Assembly (NCBI RefSeq): GCF_001500315.1
Contig: NZ_LLER01000020.1
Location: 1 to 64,000 of the forward strand
Length of the DNA stretch: 64,000 nucleotides
Direction of reading: 5' to 3'
DNA from: Staphylococcus auricularis
GTDB taxonomy: Bacteria > Bacillota > Bacilli > Staphylococcales > Staphylococcaceae
In this document: in pieces, positions 8,648 to 17,610 of the stretch
Layout of the letters: every line of letters starts with the position of its first letter
Position numbering within the stretch: the stretch's first letter is position 1
Program-made: the position numbers and the translations under genes
Notes under the pieces: generated by a model
Told to the model about the DNA's origin: nothing
The model's database searches: none
Seen by the model: the letters and a program-made list of their open reading frames with translations, nothing else

Positions 8648-9523
8648 ATGAAAGATCAATGGAAAGAAGAACTCCCGGTCGATCACATCAAAGACATTCG
8701 CCCGGCCAGTGGGGGCGATGTCAATGAAGCGTTCAAAGTGATCACCGATGATGAGCCATATTTTCTACTTGTACAACGCAATCAAGAGGCAGATTTTTAT
8801 GCAGCAGAACAAGCAGGATTAAACGCATTTGAAGAAGCAGATATTCTGGCGCCACGGGTCATTGCTAATGGTCAGATTGATGGCGATGCGTACTTATTAA
8901 TCACTTATCTTGAAGAAGGTGGACGCGGAGACCAACGTGATTTAGCTAAATTAATGGCACGTTTACATCAAATGAAACAACCTGATGGACAGTTCGGTTT
9001 TGACTATCCACATAGTGGGAAAGATATAAACTTTGATAATGATTGGACTGACTCCTGGTCACAACTCTTTATTAATCAACGCATGGATGTCTTACGTGAT
9101 AGGATTGTTGAGCAGGGATTATGGACAACTGAAGACGCACGACAATACGATGCGGTACGTGAAGTCATGGTAAAAGCTTTAGCTGAACATGAAAGTAAAC
9201 CATCATTAGTCCATGGAGATATGTGGGGCGGCAATCATATGTTCTTAACTGATGGGAGTCCTGCATTGTTTGATCCAGCGCCATTTTATGGTGATCGTGA
9301 ATTTGATATAGGTGTCACCCTTGGATTTGGCGCGTTCAACCAAGACTTTTATGATGAATATGACCGCCAATATCCATTAGCTAATGGAGCTTCATTAAGA
9401 TTAGAGTTCTATCGATTATACTTACTTATGTTCCATTTATTAAAATTTGGTAGTATCTATGCACGTCAAGTCGATCGTGCGATGGACCGCATTTTAACAC
9501 AAGCGAATGAATCATCATTGTGA
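8648..9523 (+). CDS. Fructosamine kinase family protein
   Basis: A 291-aa protein of the fructosamine-3-kinase/ketosamine kinase family, related to aminoglycoside phosphotransferases. Bacterial members phosphorylate sugars attached to protein amines, so that the adduct falls off. Visible motifs are the catalytic loop HGDMWGGNHM and the metal-binding segment DPAPFYGDREFDI. A GTG three codons upstream is in frame, but GGAG at 8635-8638 is better spaced to the ATG at 8648. It is monocistronic and ends at a bidirectional terminator. Confidence 0.88.
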   Translation: MKDQWKEELPVDHIKDIRPASGGDVNEAFKVITDDEPYFLLVQRNQEADFYAAEQAGLNAFEEADILAPRVIANGQIDGDAYLLITYLEEGGRGDQRDLAKLMARLHQMKQPDGQFGFDYPHSGKDINFDNDWTDSWSQLFINQRMDVLRDRIVEQGLWTTEDARQYDAVREVMVKALAEHESKPSLVHGDMWGGNHMFLTDGSPALFDPAPFYGDREFDIGVTLGFGAFNQDFYDEYDRQYPLANGASLRLEFYRLYLLMFHLLKFGSIYARQVDRAMDRILTQANESSL

Positions 9524-9564
9524 TGTTTTCGTGGACATTGTCACTCAAAAACTACATTTTAGAC

Positions 9565-9622
9565 AAAAAAAGTGGGAGCGAAATCAAATCATTCACATTG
9601 ATTTCGTCATCCCACTTTTTTT
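9565..9622. terminator. Bidirectional terminator
   Basis: The stem aaaaagtggga / tcccacttttt, with an inner stem cgaaatcaa / ttgatttcg, is flanked by A and T runs. It serves two convergent genes. Confidence 0.9.
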
Positions 9623-9642
9623 ATATTCATATAGTGAAGAAA

Positions 9643-10491
9643 TTAATTGTCAGCCTTATTCAGTACATCTGCTAATACATGTGCGAAGCCTTCAGGTTTT
9701 TGAACGTAACCTAAATGACCGCCTGGAATGTCAGTAATTGTTAACCCTGTTTGGTCTGAAATATACGCATTTACACTTTGTGGGAATGAACCACGTGAAT
9801 CCGTACCGTTGAGTAAAGTGATACGCTCTAAATAAGGATTGAAGTCATCAATTGTAATATCAGACGTTGTATATTGTCTGATTTCGTATTTAAACCAATT
9901 GAGCATTTCATTTAAACGTTTTTCAGCTTCGACACCTTCGCCCATATTTGATGGATTGGACATGGCTTCTTTATCAATTTCAGCAATATTTAAGGTCTTA
10001 CCGAAGACTTCCATTGCTGCTGGCATGCTGTCATTGAGTGCAATATCAACGATTTCATTATTTTTATCAGCCCAGTAAGCTTGATCAGGTAAAAATGTAT
10101 TGATAGGCGGTTCGTGAAAGACAATGCGTTTAACCACTTCTGGATAGTCTTTAAGTACATGCATCGCAACGATAGCACCAGAACTAGAACCTAAAACGTA
10201 AACCGGTTGATCACTTTCAGCTTGTGCAATTTCAGCGATATCTTTTGCATCACGTTTAACTCGGTAAGCATCATGTGGGTCGGATACAGAATCAGGTAAC
10301 GGCGTAGTTAATTCACTTTCGCCATAGCCACGACGATCTACTGCTATGATAGTAAACTGATCAGCAAGTTGTTGAGCGAGTGGCATGAAAATATCGCCCG
10401 TACCATTCGCGCCAGGAATGCAGATTAAAATCGGACCTTCATCTATTTTATGATATTTGACATTAGCACCTTGTAATTCAATACTTTCCAT
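9643..10491 (-). CDS. Alpha/beta hydrolase
   Basis: A 282-aa cytosolic alpha/beta-hydrolase. It has the oxyanion region [10 protein letters not shown], the DRRGYGES strand-turn, the nucleophile elbow GSSSGA (serine near residue 115) and a C-terminal histidine in GGHLGY. The substrate is unknown; esterase or lactonase activity is plausible. An excellent ribosome site (GGAGGTCC) precedes the ATG. It lies 78 bp downstream of the SDR gene on the same strand, so the two probably form an operon and may act on related small molecules. Confidence 0.88.
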   Translation of the reverse strand: MESIELQGANVKYHKIDEGPILICIPGANGTGDIFMPLAQQLADQFTIIAVDRRGYGESELTTPLPDSVSDPHDAYRVKRDAKDIAEIAQAESDQPVYVLGSSSGAIVAMHVLKDYPEVVKRIVFHEPPINTFLPDQAYWADKNNEIVDIALNDSMPAAMEVFGKTLNIAEIDKEAMSNPSNMGEGVEAEKRLNEMLNWFKYEIRQYTTSDITIDDFNPYLERITLLNGTDSRGSFPQSVNAYISDQTGLTITDIPGGHLGYVQKPEGFAHVLADVLNKADN

Positions 10492-10569
10492 TCACAAGGA
10501 CCTCCTTATGTTCTTGTTTATACATATCAATGTATGCACCAAAAGTGTCTCTAAACTGCGTTATTATTA

Positions 10570-11271
10570 TTACCAAGGCATTGGACCATCAGCGTTGATA
10601 AATGTACCAGTTGGCCCTTCTTTATCAATAGTGGCAAGCTTAACAATCGGCACCACGCCTTCAGTTGCTGGTTTAGCTTGGTTGCTGAAATCACCTACTA
10701 AATCTGTATTAGTTGAACCTGGATCAGCCGCATTGATTTGCATGTGTGTTAAACGTTTCGCGTATTGAACGGTCAACATTGTCACAGCTGATTTAGAAGA
10801 ACAGTAGGCGAGTGAATTAACTTGATATTCTTCCGTATCAGGGTTTGTTACCATGCCAAATGAGCCAAGTCCGCTACTGACGTTCACGACAACAGGTTGT
10901 GAGGATTGTTCTAATAATGGGACAAAATGATGCATCATTCTCACGATACCGAATACATTCGTGTCATACACTTGCTGCATAACCTCAGCAGTAATCGCTT
11001 CAGGTGGTTTCATACTTCCAGAAATTCCTGCATTATTAATTAAAATATCTAAACGACCTTCTTCTGCCTGTATGGCCTCTGCTGCTTGTTTAATGGAGTC
11101 TTCATCGGTGACGTCGAGTTGAATAGAAGTGACATCAAGCGCTTCAGCAGCCTGTGCCCCACGTGCTGTATCTCGTGAACCGATATAAACTTTATATCCT
11201 TGTTCTTTGAGCTGGCGAGCGGTTTCATAACCTAATCCTTTGTTGCCCCCAGTGATGAGTGCGACTCTCAT
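10570..11271 (-). CDS. Short-chain dehydrogenase/reductase
   Basis: A 233-aa classical SDR that oxidises or reduces a carbonyl or alcohol with NAD(P). Visible elements are the cofactor motif TGGNKGLG (residues 7-14), NNAG (79-82), the catalytic serines at about 132-133, and YCSSK (Tyr156/Lys160). The substrate is unknown. A strong AAGGAGGAAG site precedes the ATG. It is the first gene of a likely two-gene operon with the hydrolase and diverges from the amino-acid permease at 11539. Confidence 0.92.
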   Translation of the reverse strand: MRVALITGGNKGLGYETARQLKEQGYKVYIGSRDTARGAQAAEALDVTSIQLDVTDEDSIKQAAEAIQAEEGRLDILINNAGISGSMKPPEAITAEVMQQVYDTNVFGIVRMMHHFVPLLEQSSQPVVVNVSSGLGSFGMVTNPDTEEYQVNSLAYCSSKSAVTMLTVQYAKRLTHMQINAADPGSTNTDLVGDFSNQAKPATEGVVPIVKLATIDKEGPTGTFINADGPMPW

Positions 11272-11424
11272 TTGTCTTCCTCCTTAAAATGTAAAACTCA
11301 AACTAAAGATTTGATTATATTTACCCATTTTATCGATGAATATGCTTAAGGAGATGCGTACCATATTGATAGCACATATATAAGATATTGGATAACCCTG
11401 TATTAATATCAAAATTTTCACAAT

Positions 11425-11440
11425 TATTTTTCGAAAAATA
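11425..11440. promoter_or_regulatory. 16-bp perfect palindrome, operator candidate
   Basis: tatttttcgaaaaata is a perfect even palindrome in the 267-bp gap between the divergent SDR and permease genes, about 100 bp before the permease start. It could be a repressor site. It is not a clean CodY box, which has odd spacing. Confidence 0.35.
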
Positions 11441-11538
11441 TAGAATATTTAGCAGGATAATAGTATATTATTACATATATGAAGGAATGGGTATACTTAA
11501 TAATAAGTTAAAGAAGTTAGATTTAAAGGGGACGTTTT

Positions 11539-12906
11539 ATGGTTAATGATTTAAAACGTGAGTTAAGTAATAGACATGTCCAATTGATTGCCCTCGGTGG
11601 TGCAATCGGGACTGGACTCTTTTTAGGTGCTGGACAAACCATTCATCTTGCTGGTCCGTCTATATTACTTACATATATTATTGTCGGTTTAGTCATGTTT
11701 TTATTTATGCGTGCAATGGGAGAAATGTTGCTATCAAATTTAAAGTTTAACTCCTTTGCCGATATTACTAATGAATATGTGGGACCATTTGCTGGATTCT
11801 TCACAGGTTGGACATACTGGCTCACATGGATTATCTCAGGGATGGCGGAAGTCACAGCGGTAGCGAAGTACGTGTCATTCTGGTTCCCGAATATACCAAA
11901 CTGGCTGTCTTCACTTGCCTGTGTGTTATTGCTCATGTCACTTAATTTATTGAGTACGAAAATATTTGGTGAGTTAGAATTCTGGTTTGCAATCATCAAA
12001 ATCGCGACAATTGTTGCACTTATCGTTGTCGGTATTGTGCTTATTGCGATGGCGTTTAAAACACCGTATGGTACAGCCTCTGTCAAACATATTTATAGTC
12101 ACGGTGGTTTATTCCCAAATGGTATTTCAGGATTCTTGATGTCATTCCAAATGGCGATCTTCTCATTCATAGGGATTGAACTGATAGGGATTACCGCTGG
12201 GGAAACAAAAAATCCAAGAAAAACGATTCCACAAGCGATCAACAATTTACCATTTAGAATTCTTGTGTTTTATGTAGGTGCCATTGCGGTGATGATTTCA
12301 ATAATTCCTTGGCATCAATTAGATCCAGATGAAAGTCCGTTCGTAAGATTATTTGCATTAGTAGGTATCCCGTTTGCTGCGGGCATTATCAACTTTGTTG
12401 TCTTAACAGCGGCAGCATCAGCTTGTAATAGTGGTATCTTCTCAAATAGTCGTACGCTATATGGGCTTGCAGACCGTCAACAAGCGCCACCATTATTCAA
12501 ATTAACGAACCGCCGTGGTGTGCCACTTAACGCATTACTCGCGTCTTCTGGACTATTATTATTTGCGGTATTATTAAATTACATTATTCCGGATGCGACA
12601 CGTGTATTCGTCTATATTTCAACCGTTTCTACGGTATTAAACATTTGCTTATGGACACTCATAGTTATCGCGTACTATCGTTATACAAAACATCACAAAG
12701 ATTTACACGAACAAAGTCAATTTAAACTACCAGGTGGCCGTGCGGTCTCAGTTGCGATCATTGCGTTCTTTGTCTTTATTTTCCTCGTGTTGTTATATAG
12801 TCCTTCAACACGTATCGGCGTCATTTTCGCACCTGTATGGTTAGTTAGCTTATTACTCATGTATCGTTCATATAACAAACATTTACAAAAAGAAGCGCAG
12901 TCTTAA
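11539..12906 (+). CDS. AAT-type amino-acid permease (CycA/D-serine-D-alanine-glycine type)
   Basis: A 455-aa permease with 12 predicted membrane helices. The N-terminus reads LSNRHVQLIALGGAIGTGLF, the hallmark of the amino acid transporter (AAT) family. Further signatures are GEMLLSN and the SFIGIELIGITAGE segment in helix 6. The closest remembered relatives are D-Ala/D-Ser/Gly transporters of the CycA/AapA type, but the substrate needs experiment. The ribosome site is AAAGGGGACG. It is transcribed away from the SDR, with a palindrome in the shared upstream region. Confidence 0.87.
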   Translation: MVNDLKRELSNRHVQLIALGGAIGTGLFLGAGQTIHLAGPSILLTYIIVGLVMFLFMRAMGEMLLSNLKFNSFADITNEYVGPFAGFFTGWTYWLTWIISGMAEVTAVAKYVSFWFPNIPNWLSSLACVLLLMSLNLLSTKIFGELEFWFAIIKIATIVALIVVGIVLIAMAFKTPYGTASVKHIYSHGGLFPNGISGFLMSFQMAIFSFIGIELIGITAGETKNPRKTIPQAINNLPFRILVFYVGAIAVMISIIPWHQLDPDESPFVRLFALVGIPFAAGIINFVVLTAAASACNSGIFSNSRTLYGLADRQQAPPLFKLTNRRGVPLNALLASSGLLLFAVLLNYIIPDATRVFVYISTVSTVLNICLWTLIVIAYYRYTKHHKDLHEQSQFKLPGGRAVSVAIIAFFVFIFLVLLYSPSTRIGVIFAPVWLVSLLLMYRSYNKHLQKEAQS

Positions 12907-13032
12907 CGGCTAAGATAGTTCTTATTACTGAGTGCTTTGGAAAATGTATTCTAAATACGCAGTGGTGCTATGGCGAATGTTAATAAAATGGTATGATCTA
13001 GAAAAATGTCACTGAGAAAGAGGAGAGATGAA

Positions 13033-13728
13033 ATGACAGAACATGATAAAAGGTCACGACCGCATCGTCTGCCTTTACGTAGAAGTGAACGACATCGTGA
13101 CGATGCATATGAATATGATGAAGCGTATCGACATGACAATGACTACATGAGATACGATGAAATACGTGCACATGAAAGAGAACACATGCGCATGTTAGAA
13201 GAGGAGAATAGAAGAAATAGAAATTGGAAAAACTTCCTTGGCATTTTAGCTTTAATATTATTTGTTATCGCACTGATTTTTGGGCTGAAGTCGTGTATGA
13301 ACGATGAGCCTTCAAATACGAATGAAGCGGCAAATCAACAACAGAAAAATGATACGCAACAACAAAATAATCAGCAACAAGCGATGTCAGATGATTTGAT
13401 TAAAGAAAAAGAAGGCGTAATTCAAGAGAAAATTGATGAAGCTAAAGCGAGTATCAAAGATAATCAGGACAATAGTGAACAACTGATCAGTCAAGTACAA
13501 GGCGAAGTCGATCATTTGAAAAACCAAGTTAACTCTGATTATGCACAAAATATTGCTGAAGAATATCAAGATGCAGTGAATAAGCTCAATCAAGCCGATG
13601 AAGCTAAAGAAAATAATGATGATTCTAAGATGGACCAAATCTTAGAAGATGTGAATAGCAAACTCGGCGAAATTAAAAATAAAATCGATGAATTCTTTTC
13701 TAAACAACAAGGAGACAATGAACAGTAA
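13033..13728 (+). CDS. Single-pass membrane protein with charged N-terminus and coiled-coil ectodomain
   Basis: 231 aa; not recognised. Residues 1-65 are cytoplasmic and very rich in Arg, His, Asp and Tyr. One membrane helix follows (about residues 66-85, ILALILFVIALIFGLK). After that come a Gln/Asn-rich linker and a roughly 110-residue acidic coiled coil facing outside. The ATG at 13033 is chosen over the one at 13006 because AGGAGAG lies six bases before it. The topology resembles staphylococcal wall- or stress-associated anchors, but no function can be assigned. A small membrane protein gene follows 54 bp later and may be co-transcribed. Confidence 0.78.
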   Translation: MTEHDKRSRPHRLPLRRSERHRDDAYEYDEAYRHDNDYMRYDEIRAHEREHMRMLEEENRRNRNWKNFLGILALILFVIALIFGLKSCMNDEPSNTNEAANQQQKNDTQQQNNQQQAMSDDLIKEKEGVIQEKIDEAKASIKDNQDNSEQLISQVQGEVDHLKNQVNSDYAQNIAEEYQDAVNKLNQADEAKENNDDSKMDQILEDVNSKLGEIKNKIDEFFSKQQGDNEQ

Positions 13729-13782
13729 CAATGCAACGTGACTAAAACGTTGTATCCGCTATAGAAAGAGGAGGCATTGTGG

Positions 13783-13971
13783 TTGATTCGCTCAAAAAAT
13801 AATAACTACATTTTACTATCTACATTTGGTATCGTGTTAGCTTGTCTCACATTACCGTTTGTGATTGGGTTATTTTCATTATTTTTTATCTTTCCACCGC
13901 TGCTGTTATTATTTCTCAACATGTTTGTTTTAAAAGATAATCAATCAAATAAAAAGGGAGACCTGAAATAA
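13783..13971 (+). CDS. Small two-helix membrane protein, hypothetical
   Basis: 62 aa with a TTG start. Two hydrophobic stretches (about 10-30 and 31-50) fill most of the chain, followed by a polar LKDNQSNKKGDLK tail. GAGGAGG lies eight bases before the TTG at 13783; an earlier TTG at 13777 would overlap that site. It follows the coiled-coil membrane protein, and its last codons run into a terminator. No known family. Confidence 0.6.
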   Translation: MIRSKNNNYILLSTFGIVLACLTLPFVIGLFSLFFIFPPLLLLFLNMFVLKDNQSNKKGDLK

Positions 13972-14274
13972 GGTCTCTCTTTTTATGCTGAAAATGAAGC
14001 TATGACAGCCATGCATATTACGATTCATTTTTGCGCCGATTGGTCTTCGTTGTACTTGTCTCTTGTTGCATCCTTTCTTGTCCCTGGTGCCGTTGTTTTC
14101 ACGTTGCTGTATTTTAATGAGTTGAGCTAGATGTTTATCGATACGTTCGACTGTATTAAAGTGTTTAATGGCACGATAAATGAGATAGATTGCGAGAACG
14201 AACAATAATATATTCAGCACGGTGACAATCATCGTGGAAAAAGAAAATGTTGTCTGCGTAACTAAAAAATTCAT
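13945..14274 (-). CDS. Small membrane protein, probably frameshifted near its C-terminus
   Basis: As read, 109 aa: one membrane helix (about residues 15-35), then a basic amphipathic segment (ERIDKHLAQLIKIQQR). GGAGG lies five bases before the ATG at 14274. After residue 59 the frame turns Cys/Arg-rich and reads straight through the terminator, which is atypical. One extra base in the T4 run at 14096-14099 would instead give EKQRHQGQERMQQETS and onward to a TAA at 14018-14020, 33 bp before the terminator. A single-base deletion or sequence error is therefore likely. The function is unknown. Confidence 0.5.
   Translation of the reverse strand: MNFLVTQTTFSFSTMIVTVLNILLFVLAIYLIYRAIKHFNTVERIDKHLAQLIKIQQRENNGTRDKKGCNKRQVQRRPIGAKMNRNMHGCHSFIFSIKRETLFQVSLFI
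13951..13985. terminator. Terminator between convergent genes
   Basis: agggagacct / aggtctctct, with a 6-nt loop, is flanked by AAAAA and TTTTTA, so it can act in both directions. Confidence 0.85.
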
Positions 14275-14389
14275 AAGCGCCTCCATTTTGAATTTGATTG
14301 TTTAACTATAGCTTAACATTAAATAATTTATAAATATGTAATTCCTATTAAAATTAACAAAAAATTTATATTTAATAATTGATTCCATA

Positions 14390-14438
14390 TAAAAAGCACG
14401 CCTGCTCAATAACCCCCGAGGTCACTGAACAAGCGTGC
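14390..14438 (-). terminator. Rho-independent terminator
   Basis: On the minus strand, gcacgcttgttca / tgagcaggcgtgc is followed by TTTTTAT, directly after the symporter stop codon. Confidence 0.82.
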
Positions 14439-14448
14439 ATATATATTG

Positions 14449-16041
14449 TTATTTTGCGATACCGATCGGTGAGAAGATGATATAGCAAATAACGACTAAG
14501 ATTAACACAATAATACCTGTGACATAGCGATATTTCCAAGGTGTCATATCCACTTTAGCGTAGTTGGAGTGGATATCGAACGTATTGGAAGGTTTGAAAT
14601 GGTTGAAAAGTAAGATGATCGCTAAGTCGACAAAGAATAACACACTGAAGAAGTATAGGTAATGAACATCTGGTAAGAAGATGTTAAGTAAGATGTATAG
14701 CACGATATGTGCGACTAATGTTACTTTTGCACCTAAACTTGATGTGCGTTTTGCAAAGAAACCAACAAGTATCAATACGATGAGTGGAATACTGTACAAG
14801 CCATTAAATTCTTGTACGACTGCGTAAAGACCACTTGGGAAAAGTGAAATGACAGGTGCAAGACAAACAACAATCACACCAATTACTACAGTAGCAATAT
14901 GCCCTACAATTGCGATGTGTTTATCACTTCTATTTTTCGCAAATAATGGTTTGTATAAGTCCATCGTAAAGAGTGTTGTTGTACTGTTTAATGAACCTAC
15001 AAATGAACTTAAGATCGCACCAAAGATGACTGCTCCAAATAAGCCGTAAGCCCATCCAGGTAATACTTCGTTCAATAGGGTTGGGAAAGCATTATCAGAG
15101 TTGCTGAGGTTGCCACCAAACATATTGAATGCGATGATACCAGGGATAACTGTGAAAATTGGGCCAAAGACTTTGAATAAACTTAGATAAATGGCACCTT
15201 TTTGTGATTCTTTTAAGTTTTTAGCAGCGAGTGCTTTTTGCACAATCATTTGGTTCGCACACCAGAAGAATAAGTTATTGAATAGCATACCGAAAAATAG
15301 TGTTGGCCATGGTACAACATCAGAATCTATTTTACCGAATGCATTTAACTTCTCAGGTGTATTTTGGACGACGTGGTCAATCCCTTGTAAAACGTGACCA
15401 TCACCGAGATGACCAAGTCCGAGTAAGGTGATCGCAAGTCCTCCCACAATTAACGCGATACCATATAACGTATCACTGTAGGCACTTAATGATAATCCGC
15501 CTATGTACAAGTAAATAATACCAAAGATACCAATGACACCAGCGATGATGATGACAGCTGTTTTGTCACTGACATTTAAATATTCACCTATGTGGAACAT
15601 TTTATTAAAAACGAGTGAACCTGAGTAAAGTACAACAGGTAAGAATGAAATCACATAAGTTACTATGAATAGTATTGATATCATACGTTGAGTAAACGTA
15701 TCATAACGTATTTCTAGAAATTCTGATACAGTTGATACACCATAACGTAAATATTTAGGTAAGAATACCCAAGCGAGAAGGACAACTGCAATGGCTGCAG
15801 TGACTTCCCACGCCATGACTTCCATACCAACAACATAACTTTGTCCGTTTTGTCCTACGATTTGTTCCGTAGATAAGTTTGTCATGATGATTGTTGAAGC
15901 TATGGTGAAACCTGTGAGGGACCTTCCTCCCATGAAGAACCCACTTGCACTATCTGTATTTACACGTTTTGCACGGATATAGGCATATACGGATACACCT
16001 ATGACGACAAATAAAAATAGAAAAATTGATAACCAAATCAA
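14449..16041 (-). CDS. Sodium:solute symporter (SSS family, SGLT-like)
   Basis: A 530-aa protein with about 14 membrane helices. The family signatures FFMGGRSLTGFTIAST and TNLSTEQIVGQNG near the N-terminus are typical of SGLT-type Na+/sugar symporters. It imports a sugar or related solute with sodium; the exact substrate is not readable. The start is a TTG preceded by AAAGGAGCG. The gene is monocistronic on the minus strand, with its own terminator. The mRNA leader contains a CTCCTTT stretch that could pair with the ribosome site. Confidence 0.87.
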   Translation of the reverse strand: MIWLSIFLFLFVVIGVSVYAYIRAKRVNTDSASGFFMGGRSLTGFTIASTIIMTNLSTEQIVGQNGQSYVVGMEVMAWEVTAAIAVVLLAWVFLPKYLRYGVSTVSEFLEIRYDTFTQRMISILFIVTYVISFLPVVLYSGSLVFNKMFHIGEYLNVSDKTAVIIIAGVIGIFGIIYLYIGGLSLSAYSDTLYGIALIVGGLAITLLGLGHLGDGHVLQGIDHVVQNTPEKLNAFGKIDSDVVPWPTLFFGMLFNNLFFWCANQMIVQKALAAKNLKESQKGAIYLSLFKVFGPIFTVIPGIIAFNMFGGNLSNSDNAFPTLLNEVLPGWAYGLFGAVIFGAILSSFVGSLNSTTTLFTMDLYKPLFAKNRSDKHIAIVGHIATVVIGVIVVCLAPVISLFPSGLYAVVQEFNGLYSIPLIVLILVGFFAKRTSSLGAKVTLVAHIVLYILLNIFLPDVHYLYFFSVLFFVDLAIILLFNHFKPSNTFDIHSNYAKVDMTPWKYRYVTGIIVLILVVICYIIFSPIGIAK

Positions 16042-16333
16042 TGTATTTCGCGCTCCTTTAACTAAAAATACGACTCGTCAAATGACTAAAAAAGGAGGTC
16101 AGGATGATATGTGTCCACATTCCTAACCCCGTATCATTTAGTTACGGTGTAAATTGATAGTATCAGTTCTTTATATTTTAATAAGCTTTGATTGAAATAC
16201 GCTATATTACATATTTATTCTTTCCTCAATAAGTATAAAATAGAACATAAAAATATAACTTTAAATATTCAGAAAATTGTGAATTTGTGCTATATTAATA
16301 ACTATCTTTTGTACTTTTTTAGGAGGAATAATT

Positions 16334-17377
16334 ATGGAGAGAGTCAGTCCAAGAGAATTTATCAACAACGTACTATCGGGAATCGCTATTGCCATTGTAG
16401 CAGGCTTGATACCGAATGCGATATTAGGGGAATTATTTAAAGCATTAGTCCCACACTTTTCAATTTTTCAGACCTTGTTATATGTCACACAAGGGATTCA
16501 ATTTACTGTGCCACTATTGATCGGCGCATTGATCGCGTATAAGTTTAATTTAGCACCACTCGCAGTGGCAGTCGTGACCAGTGCAGCCTTTGTTGGGAGT
16601 GGGGCAGCCCAATTTAAAGATGGCGCCTGGCAACTTGTAGGTATCGGCGATATCATCAATACTGTGTTGACTGCCTGTATTGCAGTAGCGCTAATTTTAT
16701 TAGCTGGAGATCGTTTTGGTAGTATGAGTATTATTGTATTACCAACGATTATCGGTGGTGTTTCAGGGTTGATTGGTGTATTTACATTACCTTACGTGCG
16801 CCTAATTACAACTGGCATTGGCAATATGATCAACTCGTTTACAGAATTACAACCGGTCCTCATGTCTATCCTTATAGCGATGGTTTATAGCATGATTATT
16901 ATTTCTCCGTTATCAACCGTAGCGATTTCACTCGCCATTGGTATTGCGGGCCTCGCTGCAGGTTCCGCGTCACTTGGGATTGTGGCCTGTGAAGCGGTAC
17001 TCGTTGCAGGTACTGTGACAGTGAATCGTATCGGCGTACCGATTACCATCTTCTTAGGTGGCGTAAAAATGATGATGCCGAACATGTTACGCTATCCGAT
17101 TATTTTGTTACCGATAGTGATCACAGCAGCGGTCACTGGCTTTTTCGGTAGTTTGATAGGGATTAGCGGTACGAAAGAATCTGCAGGATTTGGAATCATA
17201 GGGCTCGTCGGACCGATCAATGCGTTTCGCTTTATGGATACCTCATTCTGGATGTCATTGTTATTGATTTTCGTCGCGTTCTTTGTCGTACCATTTATCA
17301 CAGGCTATCTCGTGAATACATTATTAATGCGCGTCTTGAAAATATACGATAATAAAATCTTTAAGTTTTTAGCATAA
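16334..17377 (+). CDS. PTS EIIC-like membrane protein (PTS_EIIC_2 type)
   Basis: A 347-aa protein with about ten membrane helices, rich in Gly, Ile and Val. It resembles the PTS_EIIC_2 family, whose members look like the membrane subunit of a sugar phosphotransferase system but usually occur without EIIA or EIIB partners. None is encoded nearby. Transport of an unknown small molecule is inferred. TTTTAGGAGGAAT gives a perfect ribosome site for the ATG. It stands alone between the symporter and the PPK2 gene, with a terminator at 17394. Confidence 0.8.
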   Translation: MERVSPREFINNVLSGIAIAIVAGLIPNAILGELFKALVPHFSIFQTLLYVTQGIQFTVPLLIGALIAYKFNLAPLAVAVVTSAAFVGSGAAQFKDGAWQLVGIGDIINTVLTACIAVALILLAGDRFGSMSIIVLPTIIGGVSGLIGVFTLPYVRLITTGIGNMINSFTELQPVLMSILIAMVYSMIIISPLSTVAISLAIGIAGLAAGSASLGIVACEAVLVAGTVTVNRIGVPITIFLGGVKMMMPNMLRYPIILLPIVITAAVTGFFGSLIGISGTKESAGFGIIGLVGPINAFRFMDTSFWMSLLLIFVAFFVVPFITGYLVNTLLMRVLKIYDNKIFKFLA

Positions 17378-17393
17378 GATATGGGCTAAACTC

Positions 17394-17440
17394 ACATACC
17401 CGCACATCAACACGATGGTGTACGGGTATGTTTATTTATT
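17394..17440 (+). terminator. Rho-independent terminator
   Basis: acatacccg / cgggtatgt, with additional inner pairing (acatc / gatggt), is followed by TTATTTATT. Confidence 0.75.
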
Positions 17441-17610
17441 TCATCAAAAAGTGATGTCATATATGAAGAAAATAAGCTATCGTTTATAACATACAGAAAT
17501 GTATAATTATAAAGGTGAGTTGTATGGAATATAAATTTTATAAAAAAGATGCAAATGAGATTGTGTTAGGCCGGTTTCTTGCTATAATAAGCGTAACAGA
17601 GGTGATTGTA

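Noticed and set aside
11643-12086. 147-codon minus-strand frame within the CycA-like permease
   Set aside because: It is the shadow of membrane-helix codons, as is common opposite hydrophobic genes.
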